Of a DNA stretch of 64,000 nt, positions 1-11,629 are shown in pieces. This stretch comes from Alentia gelatinosa. Its lineage: Eukaryota > Annelida > Polychaeta > Phyllodocida > Polynoidae. Location of the stretch: the NCBI GenBank assembly GCA_950022655.1, contig OX465583.1, positions 37,289,360-37,353,359 of the forward strand. The letters run 5' to 3'. How positions within the stretch are numbered: position 1 is the stretch's first letter; each line of letters opens with the position of its first letter. The translations under genes and the position numbers were made by a program. The notes under the pieces were generated by a model. The model made no database searches, was not told where the DNA came from, and saw only the letters and a list, made by a program, of their open reading frames with translations.

Positions 1-3000
1 AAAGTTAATCCTTTGGCCAAACTGGCAGACATTTCCATAGAAGCGCCGGCCCATGGTGTTGTTCACGTTCGCAAGAGCTTAGCGTTCGGAACAGGTATTC
101 TGGTAGGAGAGAGGTGGTTGGGGAGGTGGTGTTGGAGGGGTGTCTGTGTTAATTTTCTCGTTTGGACGTGGAGTTGGAGCTGTTAGACTGACCGACGCAT
201 TGACCGACGGGAGGTGGTATAACGGCGGAGGGGTAGGGTTGGATGGGAAGACAGGGTGGGGGTATATGTATGCACAGTTGGGTATTGAATTTTGTGCACA
301 TGCGCTAAGGTACAGATGTCCAGAGGTAGTTGACCAAACCTGCCCGCGAACGTGGGAAGAAAGTAGCCGCTGGCCAGTTGTCGAGGCCATGTGTGTATAC
401 GACCAGTGACCATTACACAACCCAGTTTCCCACCCCTATTGTCCAACTACATAAAGGCTGGCCGGGGCCTTTTAGGAGGGAGACTCATGGTTGAGGGTTG
501 GGGGTGAGACCAACGAGCAAACTGCCTACAATCTGGAAATTGCATGGATAGCTTACAACAATACGTCCCATCCCCATGTTTCCTTGTTTGGATAACATTA
601 GGAGGTCCTGGCAGTGTGTCGGTTGTCGGGGTGGTGCGCTGGACGGCAGGGGGTAGGGGTAAAAGGGGTGGAAGGGAGGAGGGGGAACCTGCTGTTAGAT
701 TTTGATAAGGTCTTACGGCGCGATCGCTGCCCATGGCGGCGGGCGGGCCAGGCTCGCGCTCCCCCGTTCCGGTCCACTTAACAGGCAAATCCGCCATCCG
801 TTTACCCAGGTTTTAGGCCGTGTGTGCTCCTGGATCCACAGGCCTTTCTTCTTTATTTACCTATAATCTGGTGGGATTTCCAGTCCCCTCTTACGAGCCC
901 CACAACGCTGGGCCGTGTGTTGGGCTTTGGTTAACGTATATAACATACGAGTGACGCCCGCCCGCCCTAGCTCTCCCCCCACACCCTCAGCACAGGCGCA
1001 CAGCCGATGTTGTGTCCATACAACATGTGCCCGGCGGAGAATTCGTGTCAGTGAGCAATCCACGCAAGACCCGGATTAGGAGGCCGGATTAGAAAGTAGC
1101 AAATACTACACGCTGAAAGAAGTTAAGCTGTGGGCGCTCTTAGTCCATCAGACCCTCCCCTTGCCGTTATGCACAACCGCATAATTTTAGCACAGCTCCG
1201 CAAAGAGCAAATGGCGCGAGAGGGGACTGCGATAAGCCTACCCTGCCCGCTCAGCGCCACAGCGCCCCTACCGACAGGGCTACAGATCCACACGTTGCCG
1301 ACAGATAAACTGATTAAGGGGCCCAGGTCTCGTTAGCCCCCTTGGGTCATTTTAATTCACCTCCATCCCCCCTTGAATCCCCTCCCCAGTAAAAAGAGCG
1401 GTGGGGGAGGCTTGGGGAAAATTAATCCTAATACTGTGCTTAGGAGAAGTGCGATGTAGGCGCTCACTTGGCGACAAAGTACGATAGGGAAACAGGTGGT
1501 CTTTGGTGGGACTACTGGAGTCAAGTGTAGGGCTGTAGGGGAAGAGGGAGGGGCCCCCACCTGTCCTCAGCACAGGATGTGGTCAGTGTTTGGTCACTTC
1601 TCATTAAGCAGGATTATCATGTCACCCCGCATAACAACCTCATTTCAAATAGATCAGCCGCCCAAATGGCCAATTATTTCACATTGGATGAAAGGAAAAC
1701 TTCCGGCGATGGTACAATTTTTTCTCTCATCAGCATAGTGGACTTCTAATAAACTAGTTGCGACAAACGTTAACAAATTGTACAACAAAGAGGAATCGTT
1801 GTAGGGTCCTTGTGTGGTCAAATTCCATCGCACTTAATTAGGGTTTTTCGATTTCATTTCGAATATTCTGCACCTATATCTTTACGCTCATTTCAATTGA
1901 ACTGGTTTGCCATTTTTATGAATGTTATAGGTTACATATTCGATATAGGTTTAATTGGATAGTTACATAACATCAACAGGTGCAGCCCTCAAACACGAAG
2001 GTACGCTGTGATTGGTCACCAGGTGAGCATGCAACATGATGGGAGGCACACAACTTTGAACATCGAAACTAAATTTATTTTAAAAATTTTCTTTGTTATC
2101 TTTTCGTATCTTACTTGGTCAGTTCAAAGCATTTTACATGATTGCTTAGATACCAAGGTCAAGCTTTTATCTGTCCACTAATTCGTTTGATGCATACCCT
2201 TATCGTTCGGCTACACATACGTATGTTAATCTACCTCTTGTATACATGTACATCTACCTGTGCATACATGTACATTATAATGTAGATTCAAAACAAAGTA
2301 GGCTATTGCTTTCATTTAATGGTCTATCATTAATCATCTTTAAAATATAGAAAACACAACAATCGCGTTTTCGTTTTAATAAAGCTATAAATAAAAGTTC
2401 TACATATCTGGGTGTCAAGCTTGGCTACTGGTATGTGGTAAATGCATAGTTTGCAACTGACTCACAAAATAGCGAGTAAGCCTCTGTAGAATTGAGCTTA
2501 GAACGATCATGAAGAATAGAAAGCAACGTTCTTTATGCTCAGTTAATTGCATTCCCTCTGGCAATATTTGGATGCACCATGCATTTTATAAAGCGCTTAC
2601 TTTCCCCGCATCTTCACTCTCCAACCAGTATGGTAATTGGTTTCTGACCAATCTCCACTTGTGTTCTTCTTAAATAACCGATTCCTCAGACAGTTCATTT
2701 GCAGAGAAATACGAGTTTTTGCAATAGAATATCGAAATATCGCGAGAAATGAAAGGGCCACACTATATCCTTCACGCCCAGAAAAAAGAGAAATGCCTTT
2801 AGTGGTTATAGCAAACTTAAATCCTTTTTGGCCCAAAATTGTGTTCTCTTTAACTTCATAGAGGTATGAACACAGGAAAACAGAGAACAATAAAGAATCT
2901 CCAGGACAGTCAGACATATGCACTTGGAAAATGTCGCACCCGAAATGCGGAATAAAAACTGGTTGCTCCGTAAGACGGATGAGGACATGACCGAGAAAGA

Positions 3001-3080
3001 AGCCAGTAAGTGACTGTACAAACAGCAGCGGGGGCCCCGGCGCAGCCCCTGGTGTCATACACAGACATTCACTCACTGTT
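1..3080. other. Intergenic: GC-rich left part, AT-rich right part
   Basis: Positions 1-1740 are GC-moderate with G-rich and C-rich tracts (for example near 220-260 and 640-690) and scattered CpG, but no reading frame with recognisable protein character. From about 1740 to 2600 the sequence turns AT-rich, with short TACATGTA-type repeats near 2240-2290. A minus-strand stop-free stretch at 2597-3076 is treated as chance. No RNA gene or transposon end was recognised. Confidence 0.5.
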
Positions 3081-3084
3081 TATC

Positions 3085-3300
3085 ATATCCATAGCTCGGC
3101 AAATATTCGCCACAAATAGTCTCCGATGGCCGAGAAGGCCTGCGCATGCGTACTGATACGAACGGCCAACATCCCAGCAGCCTCTGCGCAAACACGGCAA
3201 AGCGGGAGGAGCGCCGGCACCCAGCGGCGGTATATACTTACTCCTCCAATGCGCCTGCGTGCGCTAGGAACGCAGAGCATTCTGGGTTGGAGGCTATTGG
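3085..3300. promoter_or_regulatory. CpG-rich promoter-like island (NRF1-like, ZNF143-like sites)
   Basis: A short CpG-rich island stands out from AT-rich surroundings. It holds a palindromic TGCGCATGCG at 3141-3150, which matches the NRF1 consensus, a second half-type site GCGCCTGCGTGCGC at 3251-3264, and GCATTCTGGG at about 3278-3287, which resembles the ZNF143/Staf core. NRF1 and ZNF143 sites are typical of housekeeping promoters in animals. A TATATA-like string sits near 3232. No exon could be attached on either side, so direction is unknown. The promoter call is inference from motifs. Confidence 0.27.
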
Positions 3301-4369
3301 CAGTTGAAGAACACTCGTCACTGAGGCAAAAATCAAGAAGTATCTGTTATTGTTGCCGAAGTTTTCTTGTGCACCTAAAGGGGTCAAAGTTGGGGGTGGC
3401 TCTGAGTGGGCGTGTTGTATGCAAGGTAGCAAGTGGTGAGGTAGAAGAGGAGAGTGTATAGGGGTGCCACAGGGACAAGTATTCCTTTTCGTTGAGACGT
3501 TGAATGCCTAGCCTTTTATTACAAAAAATAACCTAGAATCAAATGTTTAAAACCTAAGCTCTAATACAGGTACGGTGGTTTCTGAGGGCATTATGTAAAA
3601 GGAGTAAAGATGGTGTCGGTAAACATGCAGCATAGACACTGAGATTTGTAGAATACATACACATGGCTCAAAAAGGAGGAAACGTCATGTAGTTCTGTAA
3701 CACACAGGCGAACATGTGAAAACGTTCTCAACGAAATTATACGGAAACTTGGTCAAATTTGAATATGAAGTCTCGTGAGAGTTTTGAATATTTGTTGAGA
3801 GTTGTAAAGTCTAGGTGTATAAATCATCCATTTCTTATGAGATACTATGAAGGACTACTTTGTTTGAGGAAAATGATCGGGATCCTTTACGTCCATTACA
3901 AGTAGAAGAAATACAGTACATGTATCACCACTTATGTAGGTACTTCCACAACACAGTTTTTAAATATTCTAAACCCATTGGTCATGCATATTTGAATGTA
4001 ACAATGAACCTTTTTTGAATCAAAATCATACATATGGTAATTCGAAACGGACAATGCACATATGGCGCTGTAGAATGGCAAATGATAAATAATAACATAC
4101 TACTTTCTGAACCGCGTTTGTAGTTTCGATATGCATTTAAAAAAAAGTTGTTCCAAATTCAAAGATACAGACACAACCAAAGTAATGTATTTATCGAATA
4201 TGACTCCAAAGAGAAACATTTTAATGTAGTACATTGTACTTTCCTGGGTTGGCCTGGTTGTATTTTTGTCGGCTGTCTATACACTGTGATTCTTACATCA
4301 CACAGTCTCTCCAACTCTAATGATGGAAGTCTGAGGTCTACTCTCTTGACGAGTCGCTCCAAATATCAT
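3301..4369. other. AT-rich intergenic, nothing recognised
   Basis: AT-rich sequence with frequent stops in all frames. I see no RNA gene, transposon end or tandem repeat. Confidence 0.5.
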
Positions 4370-4700
4370 TCGCACACCGCAGACAGAATTAATAACATCT
4401 CGACAAGTCCTTTATTACCCTCGACACACTCAACGGTGCGCCGGCATCCCCACCAGGTGGAGGTAAGAGGAGGGGGCATCCCTCTTCCGGCCGAGTGGCG
4501 ACATGGTTATCAACATGGTGGCGATAGCGCCGCTCATGTCGCAGATAATAAACTGATAAGACGGCCATGATCTAATAAGGCCGCTCACATCATAATAAAG
4601 AGTGGTCGCTAATCCCGTCGCTGTGTCCTTGGATTAAGCAAATCGACCGCCGATAATCCAACGGCGTATGGGGGACTTCCTATTCCTTGTGCCTCGTGTT
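4370..4700. promoter_or_regulatory. GATA/AATAAA-rich CpG island, candidate enhancer
   Basis: A CpG-containing island with a dense group of short developmental-type motifs: TTTATTAC at 4411-4418, AGATAA at about 4543, TGATAAG at 4554-4560, and repeated AATAA cores around 4546, 4573 and 4593. GATA-factor and CDX/posterior-Hox-like matches cluster over roughly 200 bp. The open plus-strand frame across 4148-4570 has no recognisable domain and is probably incidental. Regulatory function is inferred only. Confidence 0.2.
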
Positions 4701-7700
4701 AGCAAACGGTCTCTTTTTATGCTCACTTTTTAACTCACATTGAGTGTAAACGCTTTCAGTATGATGATCAGTGAATTTCTAATTTATCCACTCGCGTGAT
4801 TGTACATGAGGCCTGTGTGTAGACAAAGTAGTGGCATGCCCAGCCTGTCGGCCCCTTAGGAACATGTTAATCAGCCATGTACCGGTGGCGATATTAGGGG
4901 ATATCCCAGAGCCGTGAGAATCCCCTGGCACACATGGCAGATAGGAGGGTTACCGGTAACTATCCACAACCCCGCCTCCCTACCAGCAGTACTTAACTCC
5001 AGGCAGACCTGTATATGTGAATAACGTGTTTAGCTCTGACATAACGATACAGAGTGATAAACATTCATCTTGGGTTCAGAGACGACGTGCACAAGGCAGT
5101 GCCTGTTAGTGATAGGCTGAAACCAACCTTATAATACATCGATCGGAAAGCTGCATTAGTATTAGATCGAACAAATACCATTTGATTTATGTTATCCAAA
5201 GTTACACTGAACCCGCAGTCCTTTTTAGCATGAAACTTTTGCAATCAATATAATTATTCAATAGGGCAATGAAGATAGCAAACTGCATATATATATATAT
5301 ATATGTTTTAATAATTGTATGGACAGATATCCATACGAGAAAATATTTATATAGTTTGGCGAGGAGACAATCTCTAGACCCAACTGCATTTTATTACGTG
5401 AATATAGATAAAAAAAGAAACCACAACAGATTAACATTTTGTACAGGTTCTGCTCCGTAGACTAACAATGGCAGACATAGTTATAGAATGACATGTATTG
5501 ACTTCTTGCAATAGGCCACGCCCCCTAACGATTCCCGCGCCTAGTTATGGTAACAAATTGGTACATGACGATATTTATAGTTTGGAGCTGTACATGGATA
5601 TCCATTATATTTTGTTCACTCTCCATTTATTTAGTGTTTTGCGATGTAGCTGTCACCACTCGCACAAACTTGTAAGCAGTCTTTAAGATTTTACTTTTGC
5701 AGATCAAACTCTTTGCATTGCATCTTTTTTTCTTCAAAGGACTCCAAAAAAAGTCTTCCCAGTTGCAATTTTTATTTGGCGTTTCCAACTTAAAGGAAAG
5801 GCTACTTAATCCATAAGTACGTATTTGTGAGATACAGCACATGTGATGACCTCAGCAACGTAAGGCGATCCAACTGTGAATAGTATATATAAGTCAAAAA
5901 GTGGCATACACTGAATAATATCTATCCTGTTGTTGTCGGAAGCAATCCTATTGTATGGCTTAGATGTGGTAATATCAAGAATGTCAGGAAAGAGCTAATA
6001 TTCTCTAAACTACTGACTTGAAAAGTTGATCAGCGTAACATGTGCGGTCAACTTGGCATTGGCACAGATTTGCATGATAGCCTACTTGTCTTCGTTTGTA
6101 AGATATTCGGAATCAAAATAGCGTGTCCCTCCCCGCGATCCTATACTTATGCTGTGATATGCATACATGTATAAAGTGGGTCACTTAAGTAGAAAAATCG
6201 ACCACGGACATACATGAGTGGTATACATCTTAAAAAGTGACCTCTTCAATGACATACAAATGTATGCACCGGACGATATTGCACTTTATATGGCTGTACA
6301 TTTGGTATATTCTCTCTTTGTTAATTCATCTGATTATTCGATTCTTTTTCGCATAGTTTCTTTAACGAATTAGAGATGATTTATGATTCACATGCAAGTA
6401 ATTTTTAGAACGTAATGTAGAATATAAGGGTGTCCATAGATGGAAGGACAGGAAAGATATTTTCAAATCTTTTTTATTCGGACAATTTGCATACTGTTCA
6501 GAGATATTGATATATAAGAAAAAAAAGAACGTGTGCAAATGTGTAACTTTCATTAAGATCTGCCTGAACCCGGATACTTATGCTGTAAGAGGGTTTTGCC
6601 TTTGATTTAACAATTTGTAAAGTAGATCATAAGATCTGACAGCTTTGTATATTGACGAGAACTGTGACTTGATATCAAGGGTTCACTCTTTATTTGTTTG
6701 TGTATGTTTTTGTTCTGTCCTGTTCAATTTGTTCGGCTAATAATGGAAGAACGCTGTTATACCTGCGAATTATTTGTCGGCATGTTTGTTGAATGATAAA
6801 AAAATAAAAAATAAAAAATTGTAAACTAGTTTTCCGAAGTTTATCTTTTCTATGCTGCAGTTACAATAAGTATATCTACTAATTTGTAAATATATGGAAA
6901 CAGTTGCTACTTTTTGTTTGTTTGTATTCAAATATAAACATGACGACCAACAAATCACCGGTGCAACCAGCATTCTACCTCCATCTGGTTCGCGCGCGGC
7001 TTGCGATAGATACTGTAAAGTACCGAATCTTTATCACATCACTATTCAGTTGATGATTATCACACTAAAATGTTACTGATAGCACTGTAAAGCACTATAC
7101 GAAAATGTTAAGGGTGCACAAGAACGCCTCATGCCATATCTGAATGTCGTATCATAAAAAAAAGTGTCTGAGAGAAGACTAACTACAAAATAAAATAAAC
7201 TACGCAAACCTCCACGACCATGACGTTACATTAAAATTCAACCACTAACTACTACCCTATGTCCGAATCATCAAAGTAAATCTTCTTATATTATAAACTT
7301 TGATAAATTAAGTGGTCGCATGTTCATTTACATTTCTCACTTTTCTCTTTTTCCATATGACCCATAACTGAACTGACAACATAATAATACATTTTACGCT
7401 AGGCCCACATATCTGTTAATTGTCATAAAAAACACAACTGTTCTCTTAAACTATGACCTATTAGTAAATGCCTGGACTATATTTATGTAGGACATATTAA
7501 TGTGACCCACTTTTTTGTACAACGCAAAGTATAGATCTTATTTTTATCAAGTTGTTCCCTTTTTCTGTTCTTTTATTTAGCATACCAAAATACACACTCA
7601 AAATGATTGAGATTACACACAACTTTAGGTGCAATACTTAAAAATAAATGCCCAAAGAATTAATATTAGAGCATTTTATTTGTGCACAATATTTCTAGAA

Positions 7701-7860
7701 GCCCTGAGGCACAATACGTCCTGTTAGACCAAGCGTGTAGGTGTTTACTCTGGCAAGAATGTATACACATGCACATGATATCTATTTCCATTCCTGATAT
7801 ACAATAAGAAATTATATCAAAACAAATACTTTTTGATACAGATCAGCTGAACGACATAAG
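4701..7860. other. AT-rich intergenic DNA
   Basis: Long AT-rich stretch with an (AT)n microsatellite at 5287-5304 and several A-runs. A pyrimidine tract ending in CAG near 5682-5700 looks like a splice acceptor, but the following frame (about 35 codons) matches nothing I recognise. No RNA gene or transposon was identified. Confidence 0.5.
5287..5304. repeat. (AT)n microsatellite
   Basis: Uninterrupted run of AT dinucleotides following a GCAT. Confidence 0.9.
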
Positions 7861-7987
7861 TACATCATCACGATACACTGATATACCCCGCCTTATTCAT
7901 ATCTATAGATAAAATGATCACGCACAGGTCAACTTGTTCGGATATGTTTATACTTTTCCCTGATGATCCAGCTTTACTATCGCTTAC

Positions 7988-8094
7988 ATTTAGCATTTCT
8001 ATAGTGGAAACCACATGAAAGAAAATCGTGTGAATGGTCTCGGACACTTTAACCTCCAATTTCGCATGGGAGCCTTCCCACTCCCAGGATAAAG
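7988..8094 (-). CDS. Candidate internal exon, unknown protein
   Basis: Best splice-bounded exon candidate in the window. Read on the minus strand, it follows a strong acceptor (pyrimidine run ending TTATTCTGTAG) and ends at AAT followed by GTAAGC, a good donor. The 107 bases give two bases completing an incoming codon plus 35 full codons with no stop, ending in phase 0. The product begins LSWEWEGSHAKLEVKV and has mixed hydrophilic composition with natural codon variety. No domain is recognised. If it is real, the preceding exon could be 8214-8515, since the phase fits when that region uses its weaker donor at 8229-8230. It could also be chance; there is no transcript support. Confidence 0.25.
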
Positions 8095-8189
8095 CTACAG
8101 AATAAAAAAGCAATAAACCTATCTGCTTAAAGAACAATCAGTTGGACGTTACACAAAGGGCCATTGGATGCGGGTGGGTGTACGTGTGA

Positions 8190-8204
8190 GGGGGGGGGGG
8201 GGGG
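8190..8204. repeat. Poly-G run (15 bases)
   Basis: Fifteen consecutive G, directly downstream (minus sense) of the candidate exon at 8214-8515. Such runs can form G-quadruplex and are prone to length error in assembly. Confidence 0.9.
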
Positions 8205-8213
8205 TAGGCCTAC

Positions 8214-8515
8214 CTGGCTGTGACATAACCTCCACTATCTATATACCTGTTCGCGGTGGTCAAACTGATCCCAGGTACCTGTGGATCACCTCTATATGAC
8301 CACTGAAACTGACCATAGACGACGCCCGAACATAGTACAGGGGGCCGGACGCGTAACGTTACGATCTGAGTGACCAATACGGCTCTCACGTGGATCACTA
8401 CGTCATTAACCAGGCTGTACAAGGCGTCCGCGTCCTCCAGACACGATGACCAATGGTCAACGATGACCACTGGACACCAACGACCGCCGATAACTTCATA
8501 TGAATATGCAATGTG
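8214..8515 (-). CDS. Candidate exon, unknown extracellular-like protein
   Basis: Minus-strand frame open from just after a TAA at 8516-8518 to a TAG at 8210-8212. Two possible donors are seen: CAGCCAG followed by GTAGGC (exon end 8214) and GGAG followed by GTTATG (exon end 8231). The second gives a phase compatible with the candidate exon at 7988-8094. The translation includes VTLRVRPPVLCSG and YGQFQWSYRGDP, a hydrophobic/beta-like pattern seen in secreted or ectodomain proteins, but I cannot assign a family. The acceptor is weak (pyrimidine-poor). Part of the sequence is a short GGTCATCG repeat, which could make the open frame incidental. Confidence 0.18.
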
Positions 8516-8877
8516 TTATCAATGGAGGACGGTTGTATATCGCTATACGTAGATCGGATTATCATGAAGGTGTTTGGATATACTCATACATTCCAACTAC
8601 GATTATAAATCTATTCAGTTTACTATCTATACTTGTATTTCCACATGGATCTACCTGCGCCACTATTTTACTGTTTGATATTTTTCCTCTCCCTATTGGT
8701 CTGGACTATTCACGTTCTTAGATACATATCTGCATAAATGACTTGAATTGGACGAGAATCTATTGCACCTATTGATATGGAAGATCGATGTCTATGTACA
8801 TTGAATGTCAATCGTTAGGGCGATAAACATTTTCTCATAAAAACAAAACAAACCTCCATTCAAATAGACGATAATCG

Positions 8878-8964
8878 ATGGTTTTGTGGACAGGCGGCCG
8901 TAAACCACGAGGGTTGACGCGTAGTAATACGCAAATGGTTTAAACTGCCTTTCCACAAAACCAT
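8878..8964. other. Imperfect hairpin, about 87 nt (pre-miRNA-like or tiny fold-back)
   Basis: The left arm 8878-8895 and right arm 8947-8964 pair at 17 of 18 positions. A second inner stem (TAAACCA at 8901-8907 with TGGTTTA at 8936-8942) continues the fold. Size and shape are in the range of an animal pre-miRNA hairpin, but weak complementarity beyond the arms also allows a small fold-back transposon. I recognise no known miRNA seed. Confidence 0.35.
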
Positions 8965-9790
8965 TGTTTTTATCTATTATCCACCTCTATTGGATTAAAC
9001 CCAGGACTTTCCATATCAAAGGATATATAAGTATGGAATATTATACGACCCTACACCTCAAAAGATAGCTTTAAAAGAAAACTACCCATTTCATAATGGA
9101 AAATACACCATTTTCCCACAACTTCTAAAAACCTATAGTGTGTATTTAATATTTTTCTACAATATCTGAAAGTTAATTTTCAATATCATTTTGCACTGAA
9201 TTGGATCGGATTTACAGGTTCCCACAGGCACCAAAATAAATTTTGCAGGTACTTTTGCAGTACAATTTGATCCGAAACACACCACCAAGGCATTCCGAAA
9301 ATTTTCAATGTTTAGCTGCTGCTATGAGCAATAAAAGAAATATGTATAATTGTATGTATAATTGTATGTAACTATTTAACATTTCTCACTAATTGATGAA
9401 TATCTTAGAGATATAACCTTTCCAATGTGTTGCTTCGCAGACTGACATACATAACCCACACCAAAAGATCAAATTTACTAGCAGTCATATTAATTTCCAT
9501 CAATATTTTATTTCTCTATATTATGATATTAGACAACCTGGGTGCTTTCACGTAAGTATCAAATACTGATATATAGGCCTATATACATGCAAAATGAATG
9601 TATAAGGCACATAGCTATTGTGGTATGGAGTCGGCCATCTTGTCCCCGACACTACCAAAATAAAAACGCCAGGTGCGTGGGAACAATAATCAATGAACTT
9701 TATGAAAATATTATTTGGGGCTTGCCAGAGAAGAATTAAAGACTCGTCTCAATGTAATATCTAGGTTATAACAACTCATAACAATGGTTG

Positions 9791-9807
9791 CCCCCCCCCC
9801 CCCCCCC
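9791..9807. repeat. Poly-C run (17 bases)
   Basis: Seventeen consecutive C followed by AACTAC; a likely length-variable homopolymer. Confidence 0.9.
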
Positions 9808-10925
9808 AACTACAGTAGTGCTATCTTTCAATTTTCAGGCGGATGATTGCAGAACTAGCATTCACTCTGTGTCGTATAGGTCTATCTAGTAACCTGGTTA
9901 CTTGAAAGTCCAAGAACTCTTAGATCTTCTATGTTTCCGGTTCCCAATAGGAAGGCGGAAGAATTTATAGACTGAAATCCGAAGCTAAATCCCTGTAACT
10001 TAACCCAACCTCAATCTCCGAGACTTGCACCAACTCACAGTCCTCCGCCCACTCCTCCCAGTGCTATATGTGAGGCGTCGTGGAGGAAGGTGAAGCAGCT
10101 GGAGGCAAAACCTCCGGCAATGTTCAAAATGATCAAACTTTAACAAACCTGGTCTTTATTTTGATTTCCTTATCACCCCGTCATTTATAATTGACATTTC
10201 ATTAAGTATTCTCCCTACAAAGTGTGCACTGCATATCTATTTAGACTAGTTCTGTATATTTTGTGTAGCATGTTGATTTTTGTAGTAGAATTCTATCGAA
10301 CGGTTTAAGCGATGGTGAATAATGAAGGTTAATATCTACATCGAAACTGCATGTTCACAATCACAGGAGGGAACGTGCGCAATAAAATGTGTCCTGGATA
10401 TATTCAGACAGAGGAGATGAAATGTATCCAATCTTAGCGAAATAAAATGTGTTTCATGAATTTGTCTTTATTATGTGCAATACTTCTGTTCTGTTATATG
10501 GGGATAAAGTAACAATGAGTTTTAGAGGCATCTGTGCCACTTCTATGCAGGTGGCATGTGAACCACGCATTTAAAATCAGTGTACATCTATTTGTTTACA
10601 GGCTTATGGATACTATTAACCGAAACAAAGCCACTAGTTTAGTGTCTATGTTCTATGATGCAGGGACTGCCTGCTGTGGAATGCTCGTCTATGATTTAAT
10701 GAGGCTCTAGGGCGGAATCCGGCATTCGATTACCCCTATTGTTTCGCTGTATGACTGTCATTAACTGTGCTCTTAACTATAAGGGAGTTTTCTTATCTCA
10801 AGGCGCCCTCCGTACCACGGGCTCAGTCATTATGGGTCTCTGCACAAAGCCTTGTATCCAGTCTACACCCCTGGACGCCAACTTGATAACGCCAGGAGAT
10901 AATGTTCTATTGTCGTCATGGTCTG

Positions 10926-10987
10926 TGATGTCATCCTGGTATGCATACGTCACAGATGAGATCGTGACGTCACGGGAATTGACGTCG
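10926..10987. promoter_or_regulatory. CRE/bZIP site cluster
   Basis: Four CRE-type sites lie in about 60 bp: TGATGTCA at 10926-10933, ACGTCA at 10947-10952, a perfect TGACGTCA at 10965-10972, and TGACGTCG at 10980-10987. CREB/ATF family factors bind TGACGTCA; a cluster of this density is unlikely at random. No exon is attached to it. Confidence 0.35.
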
Positions 10988-10989
10988 AG

Positions 10990-11577
10990 CATGCACACTC
11001 ATCCTTCAGATCTCGGACTCCGTATAGAAGCACAGAAACATTACTTGTCAGCGAATTCGAACAAATGAAAGATTTGAAGTTGATATTAAAATGTATCGTA
11101 TCTAAGTCCGAAATCAAACTTCGATAAACATTTGCCATAATACACACACGATGAACGTAATACTTTTTAGGGCCTACACGATGAGATGCGTATGGGTTAC
11201 CTGCCGTACAAGTGGATTAAAATCACATGTATGATCATAACTAGGTACAATAACTTCGGATGTCGGATATGCAATGACCATAGACTAATCGGACATAAAA
11301 CATAACAAACATGTATTTCTGATCATATTTCACTTGTTTACGAACACAAGTCCTTTCTAATCCCCCAGATAACGCAGTATTAACACTAAACTCTAGGAAT
11401 CAACCTATGAGTCAATTAACCCAAGTTATTACATCCGGTGTTGGGATGACATGTATACACGACTATACCTCCAACACTAATACGTGCCTTAACATACCTG
11501 GTTACTTTCTAATCCTCCCCACCTTAGCTAATTAACACTGAGCTCCCGAGTGTCAAACCATGACATGACATCAATCT
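10990..11577. other. Intergenic, nothing recognised
   Basis: AT-moderate sequence without recognisable exon, repeat or RNA gene between two CRE-type clusters. Confidence 0.5.
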
Positions 11578-11578
11578 G

Positions 11579-11608
11579 TGACGTGTACACGTGACGTCAA
11601 TGACGTAA
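11579..11608. promoter_or_regulatory. Second CRE/bZIP cluster with central palindrome
   Basis: TGACGTG at 11579-11585, the 12-bp perfect palindrome ACGTGTACACGT at 11581-11592, TGACGTCA at 11592-11599, and TGACGTAA at 11601-11608 form an unbroken block. It mirrors the cluster about 600 bp upstream, which suggests one cAMP/ATF-responsive regulatory region; that is inference. Confidence 0.35.
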
Positions 11609-11629
11609 CGAGTTCATTAATTCTGCTTT

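Larger units (their letters stand above)
8516..10920. other. AT-rich intergenic with one strong hairpin
   Basis: Mostly AT-rich with no gene recognised. Apart from the hairpin at 8878-8964 and the poly-C run at 9791-9807 it contains a short 12-bp tandem (TATAATTGTATG) near 9346-9370, and two copies of AATAAAATGTGT near 10381 and 10441. A minus-strand CAAGATGGCCG at about 9631-9641 resembles a YY1 site. A pyrimidine tract ending in CAG at about 9838 is acceptor-like but leads to no recognisable exon. Confidence 0.5.

Noticed and set aside
605..622. TGGCAGTGTG resembling the miR-34 seed region
   Set aside because: Match ends after ten bases and there is no opposing arm to form a hairpin.
2597..3076. 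159-residue minus-strand open frame, one of the longest outside repeats
   Set aside because: By a rough estimate one or two frames of this length are expected by chance in six frames of 64 kb. Composition is Phe/Leu/Ser-rich antisense to AT-rich DNA, and no domain, splice context or homologue is recognised.
8210..8225. Minus-strand TCACAGCCAG resembling the miR-2 family
   Set aside because: The 5' base context differs from the family and no partner arm is found nearby.
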